Of a stretch of 33,627 nt of DNA, positions 30,720 to 33,627 are shown one piece after another. Made by a program: the position numbers and the translations under genes. This DNA is from Gemmatimonadales bacterium (lineage in GTDB: Bacteria > Gemmatimonadota > Gemmatimonadetes > Gemmatimonadales > GWC2-71-9). The DNA is taken from assembly GCA_036500345.1 (NCBI GenBank), contig DASYCE010000029.1, forward strand, positions 1 through 33,627. The letters run 5' to 3'. The notes under the pieces are model-generated. The model saw nothing but the letters and a program-made list of their open reading frames with translations. It was not told the DNA's origin and searched no databases. How positions within the stretch are numbered: the stretch's first letter is position 1; each line of letters starts with the position of its first letter.

Positions 30720-31907
30720 TCAATCCGCGGGGCGTCGCGGTCCGAGCAGCGACACCCAGCCGCATTCGCTCAGTACGTCGAGATAACGGTGCAGTCCGTC
30801 GGTTCCGATCACGAACGGATTGGTCATCGGTCCCTTGGCGCGTCGGAGTGAATCCATCCTCGGCACGGCATTGTCGACAAAGGGGTAGCTGTTGAGCTCG
30901 ACATCGGCGTGCGCCGAGTCGGCAACCTTCGACAGGTGCGCCAGCGATGTGATGTAGGCGTTCTTCATGTCGCTTCCGGCCGGAATCTCGGTGCCCCCCA
31001 GGACCACTGCCGTGTGCGGCGTGCCGTGATCGGTCACCGGGACGATGACCGAAATCGTACCAGCAGTATGCGATGGAGTCATGAGGACCGTCACCGTTTC
31101 GTTGCCGAGGGTGAACGTCTGCCCGTCGACTGCGGTGAGATCGCGATGGGGTACGTCATCGACGGCCGCGCTCTCGTTCCCGGCTGACCGGTTTCCGCCC
31201 GTCGAGCCGCTGCGGCCGAATCCGCCACCACCGCCGCCGCGTCCTCCGCCAAACCCTCCGCGGCCGCCACCAAATCCGCCGCCGCCGCGACCACCCGTGC
31301 CGCCGCCCCCACCGCCGCCTCCGCCGCGCCGGCTGCCACCGCCGAGCGAATCACCCGCGCGAGTGCGCGACGGCCGGATCGCCGCGAGGCGTGCCGCTTC
31401 CGTCCAGTCTTCGGGTGACATGATCACCTGTGCTGCGTACTTGTCCTGGAAATATTTCGCGCCGCCGTATTCGTCGCCGTCGGCTTGCGTGACAATCACG
31501 TACTTCACTTGCGCCGGATCGAGGCCGACCTTGCGGAGCCCGCCCGCCACCATCGACTCGGCCGACCCGGTGTGCATTGCGTTGATCAGGATGATCCCCG
31601 CCGACGTCTGCACCGCCCACGCGCCGAGGCGGTCGGTTCCGACGTAATACAGGTTGTCGAAGACGCGGGTCGGCGGAAGGTGGGATTCCTTCCCACCGGC
31701 ACGATACGGATCCCCCTCGCCGAGTTCGTTGCATTGCACCTCCTCCGTGGTCAGGAAGGCACTTCCAGCGAGTTCGCGCGCCCGGGCGAGGTGCTGTCGC
31801 GCTTCATCCGTTGGACTTTGCGCATCAAGACGCGCCGGCGAACAGACGATCAGCGAGCAGGTGGTGGCAGCGATCAGGAATCGAATCGGGTGGTGACGCA
31901 TCGGCAT
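30720..31907 (-). CDS. Secreted metallo-beta-lactamase-fold protein with degenerate zinc site and glycine-rich insertion
   Basis: 395 residues from an ATG with GGAG 4 bases upstream (a second ATG at 31901 is equally possible). The signal peptide ends at LDA|Q (Gln30). The fold is like subclass B3 enzymes: VFDNLYYVGTDRLGAWAVQTSAGIILINAMHTG, then YVIVT, and TPSHTAGTISVIVPV later. But the HxHxDH zinc motif reads QADGDE (Gln141, Asp143, Asp145, Glu146), and the last histidine, usually in an N-H-P context, is Tyr341. Only His280 and Asp145 remain. Between the halves lies a 50-residue segment (189-238) with 36 glycines plus Arg and Phe. Normal hydrolase activity is therefore doubtful; a binding or structural role, or a different metal site, is possible. 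It is an intact reading frame, so not an obvious pseudogene. Confidence 0.8.
   Translation of the reverse strand: MPMRHHPIRFLIAATTCSLIVCSPARLDAQSPTDEARQHLARARELAGSAFLTTEEVQCNELGEGDPYRAGGKESHLPPTRVFDNLYYVGTDRLGAWAVQTSAGIILINAMHTGSAESMVAGGLRKVGLDPAQVKYVIVTQADGDEYGGAKYFQDKYAAQVIMSPEDWTEAARLAAIRPSRTRAGDSLGGGSRRGGGGGGGGGTGGRGGGGFGGGRGGFGGGRGGGGGGFGRSGSTGGNRSAGNESAAVDDVPHRDLTAVDGQTFTLGNETVTVLMTPSHTAGTISVIVPVTDHGTPHTAVVLGGTEIPAGSDMKNAYITSLAHLSKVADSAHADVELNSYPFVDNAVPRMDSLRRAKGPMTNPFVIGTDGLHRYLDVLSECGWVSLLGPRRPAD
31194..31343 (-). repeat. GGN-codon low-complexity repeat (glycine-rich insertion)
   Basis: An imperfect trinucleotide-like tract of (C/T)CG-CC units on the plus strand reads on the minus strand as 36 glycines in 50 codons. 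These are interspersed with Arg and Phe as RGG, FGGG and RGGF units, inside the MBL-fold gene. It probably grew by slippage and should vary in length between strains. Confidence 0.8.
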
Positions 31908-31951
31908 CAGGCTCCGTGTATTTGCGTGGGACGATGCGATGCTCGTCGCGT

Positions 31952-31957
31952 TATCTT
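31952..31957 (+). promoter_or_regulatory. Candidate -10 element (TATCTT) of the carbonic anhydrase gene
   Basis: TATCTT lies 68 bases before the chosen ATG, in the 118-base divergent gap to the MBL-fold gene, and is the same hexamer seen before gcvT and at 28539. No good -35 lies at the standard distance. A second candidate, TACACT at 31993-31998, is closer to the gene and equally unproven. Confidence 0.3.
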
Positions 31958-32025
31958 CGTTCCATTCCGAGCAGCACGCCATCCGCTGTTGCTACACTAC
32001 GCACAGCCCCACCCGAAGGACGACG

Positions 32026-32655
32026 ATGATCCCGGCGCGCGACGCTTTGAAACGATTGCAGGACGGTAACCACCGCTTCGTCGAACATGTGCGCAGTTCC
32101 GACGCATACCTGAGCCAGACTCGCCGCGCCGACCTCGCGGCGAAGCAGCCGCCGTTCGCGATCATCCTCGGATGCTCCGATGCGAGGGTGCCAGCGGAGA
32201 TCGTCTTCGATCAGGGGCTTGGCGACCTGTTCGTCATCCGCGTCGCGGGGAACATCGTCGCGCCGTCGCAGATCGCCAGTGTCGAATTCGCCGCCGCCCG
32301 CTTCGGGACCCGGCTCGTGATCGTGATGGGTCACACCGATTGCGGCGCGATCCGCGCGACGATCGAGGAATTGCGGGACCCCTCGCCGGCCGGCTCCCAC
32401 GCGCTCGATGCGATCGTCAATCGCGTCCGGCCATCGGTGGAAGAACTCCTGAGCACCGATCTCGTCAACGATCTCCCGGCGCTCGCGGCGCGCGCAGTCC
32501 GGGCCAACATCCGCGCGTCGGTGTCACACCTGCGCCACGGATCGCAGACGATCGAGCAGCTGGTTCGTGACGACGGTCTGTGGATCGTCGGCGCGGAATA
32601 CTCGGTCGAAACCGGCATCGTCGATATCTTCGACGCCGACATCCCGGCGCACTGA
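32026..32655 (+). CDS. Beta-class carbonic anhydrase
   Basis: 209 residues from an ATG with AAGGA 5 bases upstream. The frame extends 29 codons further back, but without a ribosome-binding site. It interconverts CO2 and bicarbonate with zinc. The ligands are all visible: Cys50 in ILGCSDARVP (with the Asp52-Arg54 dyad), then His103 and Cys106 in VMGHTDCGAIRA. The strand DLFVIRVAGNIV and the C-terminal end WIVGAEYSVETGIVDIFD are typical. No signal peptide is present, so it acts in the cytoplasm, supplying bicarbonate for carboxylations. It stands alone between two divergent/convergent neighbours and is followed by a strong hairpin. Confidence 0.94.
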   Translation: MIPARDALKRLQDGNHRFVEHVRSSDAYLSQTRRADLAAKQPPFAIILGCSDARVPAEIVFDQGLGDLFVIRVAGNIVAPSQIASVEFAAARFGTRLVIVMGHTDCGAIRATIEELRDPSPAGSHALDAIVNRVRPSVEELLSTDLVNDLPALAARAVRANIRASVSHLRHGSQTIEQLVRDDGLWIVGAEYSVETGIVDIFDADIPAH

Positions 32656-32683
32656 ATCGAGCGAAGGACTGATGTAGCAGAAC

Positions 32684-32705
32684 GGGGCGGCCTTTCAGCC
32701 GCCCC
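32684..32705. terminator. Bidirectional terminator hairpin
   Basis: GGGGCGGC and GCCGCCCC form a perfect 8-base-pair stem around the 6-base loop CTTTCA, midway between the convergent carbonic anhydrase and CHRD genes. The U-tract is weak on both sides (GCATTTCC on plus, GTTCTG on minus), but position and strength suit a shared terminator. Confidence 0.7.
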
Positions 32706-32731
32706 GCCGCATTTCCATTCTCTGCAATCGG

Positions 32732-33187
32732 CTAGTGCTTCATCACCTGGCCACGGATCTCACCGTTCGGGTTCGTGGCGGTGTGGACGTTTACGTACGC
32801 ATTGCCGTTGTTCAGGAGCGTCTTCAGCGAATCGCCGGAGATTCCCGGGTTGGCTCCCTTCCTCAGGTCAAGCGTTCCCGATGCCACCGTGCCGTCCTTG
32901 ATATGCTTGACGGTGAACGTGTAGACCGGCGGACCGGCTACGCCCGCGGCCCCGACATGGATGTGCGCCGCGGTCGCAGTGTTGGAAAGATTATGGACAG
33001 TCACGTCGTAATGGAGCATCGAACCGGTCAGCGTGAGGGTGGCGGTACCGGTTGCGGTCGACGTTGTTGCGGGGGTCTCGCTCGCACCGGACATCTCGGC
33101 GGTGTACTTGACGCTCTGGGCATGATGGATAACCGGACGCGGCCCGGGGGCGGCGGCGAGTCCGATAACGGCGATGGTCATGAACAT
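32732..33187 (-). CDS. Secreted CHRD-domain protein
   Basis: 151 residues from an ATG with GAGGA 4 bases upstream (another ATG two codons later). A hydrophobic start MFMTIAVIGLAAAPG is followed by a possible cleavage at HHA|Q (Gln24). The mature protein is a single CHRD domain: YTAEMSGASETPA at the start, GTATLTLTGSMLHYDVTVHNLS in the middle, AAHIHVGAAGVAGPP with the conserved histidines, and the closing NGNAYVNVHTATNPNGEIRGQV. CHRD domains occur in animal chordin and in many small bacterial exported proteins, where their role is unknown. The neighbour upstream, 64 bases away on the same strand, is the propeller-like fragment. It ends toward the shared hairpin. Confidence 0.88.
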   Translation of the reverse strand: MFMTIAVIGLAAAPGPRPVIHHAQSVKYTAEMSGASETPATTSTATGTATLTLTGSMLHYDVTVHNLSNTATAAHIHVGAAGVAGPPVYTFTVKHIKDGTVASGTLDLRKGANPGISGDSLKTLLNNGNAYVNVHTATNPNGEIRGQVMKH

Positions 33188-33251
33188 GTGATCCTCGGAG
33201 TGTTGGACGGCTCCGGGGACGACGGTCAGTCGGTCGGACGCACCGCAGATG

Positions 33252-33627
33252 CTATTGCGGGTGCGCTCCCGTCAGCAGCTTGGTCAGGTCGGCGATGGCG
33301 ATCCGTCGCACCGGTCGGGACCGGATGAATACCACCGTCTTGCCGTCGGGGGTCAGCGTGGCGGCACCTTCATCCGCGGCGGTGTGCGTCAGTTGGCGGC
33401 GAACTCCCGTCTTCCGGTCGAGAAGACCCAAATCGCGAGTTGCGCCGTTCACCTGGAGATAGAGGATTTTCGAGCCGTCGTCCGAGACGTACGCCAGATT
33501 GTCGCCGGGATTCAATAGCGACGCGGCGTCCTTCTCGCTTCCCATCGGCACCGCATAAAAAGCAAAGCCGCCGGCGGCGGGCTGGGCGACAATTGCAGAA
33601 TCACCCGGAAGGAGATCGACCGCGAAC
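33252..33627 (-). CDS. Propeller-like (TolB/WD40-type) protein, C-terminal part only
   Basis: The frame is open from the window edge to a TAG at 33252, giving 124 residues; the start is outside the window, so the first internal ATG at 33551 should not be taken as the start. The visible part has repeated beta-propeller-type strands: NLAYVSDDGSKILYLQVNG, LGLLDRKTGVRRQLTHT, and ATLTPDGKTVVFIRSR, ending in RRIAIADLTKLLTG. This resembles TolB/WD40-like or peptidase-associated propeller blades, where DG-K and TG-R-QLT turns recur. Whether a peptidase or receptor domain precedes it cannot be known here. The CHRD gene follows after 64 bases. Confidence 0.6.
   Translation of the reverse strand, partial: FAVDLLPGDSAIVAQPAAGGFAFYAVPMGSEKDAASLLNPGDNLAYVSDDGSKILYLQVNGATRDLGLLDRKTGVRRQLTHTAADEGAATLTPDGKTVVFIRSRPVRRIAIADLTKLLTGAHPQ

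Noticed and set aside
30699-30738. Terminator between the phosphatase and MBL-fold genes
   Set aside because: Only a 6-base GCGACG/CGTCGC pairing with a long interior, one arm within the MBL-fold coding region, and no U-tract.
31194-31343. CRISPR or structured tandem repeat
   Set aside because: The repetition is codon-scale glycine coding (GGN) in frame within a gene, without spacers or conserved repeat units of CRISPR length.
30720-31907. Functional subclass B3 beta-lactamase (resistance gene)
   Set aside because: The fold is similar, but four of the six usual zinc-site residues are replaced, so carbapenemase-type activity should not be claimed.

Overview
This is a GC-rich, densely coded bacterial chromosome segment with about 24 protein genes. 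It has no stretch over 300 bases without a gene, and I see no rRNA, tRNA, insertion sequence, phage gene or CRISPR array. The gene set suggests a Gram-negative-type envelope: a tripartite RND pump with two lipoprotein partners, a lytic transglycosylase, and Tat and Sec exported proteins. The secreted 6-bladed propeller with the G-E-G-P-G-E-F signature, the CHRD protein, and signal peptides ending in Ala-Gln make Gemmatimonadota (or a relative in the FCB neighbourhood) my best guess. That placement is inference, not proof.

Layout. (1) 1-3513, minus: gyrA with its own promoter, translationally coupled (GTGA overlap) to a partial threonine/serine dehydratase. (2) 3583-9457, minus: an outer-membrane factor, membrane-fusion lipoprotein and RND pump operon joined by 4-base ATGA overlaps. 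A secreted propeller gene (9646-10800) lies upstream of it. (3) 10868-16043, plus: the glycine cleavage genes gcvT-gcvH-gcvP, a Tat-exported DsrE-like protein, and a strong hairpin. (4) 16097-21812, plus: a Tat-exported clan GH-D-like glycosidase, a secreted beta-helix/PA14-like protein, uridine kinase and a glutamyl-Q tRNA(Asp) synthetase, all closely packed or overlapping. (5) 21754-28475, minus: transketolase, transaldolase, a GltP-type symporter and a soluble lytic transglycosylase. The last gene overlaps the end of region 4 tail-to-tail. (6) 28514-30692, plus: a LURP-one-like protein, a sulfite-oxidase-fold molybdoenzyme and an exported histidine phosphatase. They start from a divergent promoter built on a perfect inverted repeat shared with tkt. 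(7) 30720-33627: a metallo-beta-lactamase-fold protein with a degraded zinc site and a large glycine-rich insertion (minus), a beta-carbonic anhydrase (plus), a bidirectional hairpin, a CHRD protein (minus), and the C-terminal end of a propeller-like protein (minus) that runs off the window.

Most of the content is housekeeping metabolism: one-carbon/glycine metabolism, the non-oxidative pentose phosphate branch, topology control, and CO2/bicarbonate. Envelope and secreted functions sit between these genes. The points most worth a second look are the degenerate glycine-rich MBL-fold protein, the consistent Ala|Gln cleavage context of the exported proteins (like the Bacteroidetes 'Q-rule'), the GH-D/beta-helix secreted pair, the recurring TAT(A/C)TT promoter element including a probable leaderless gene, and the 59-base convergent gene overlap.
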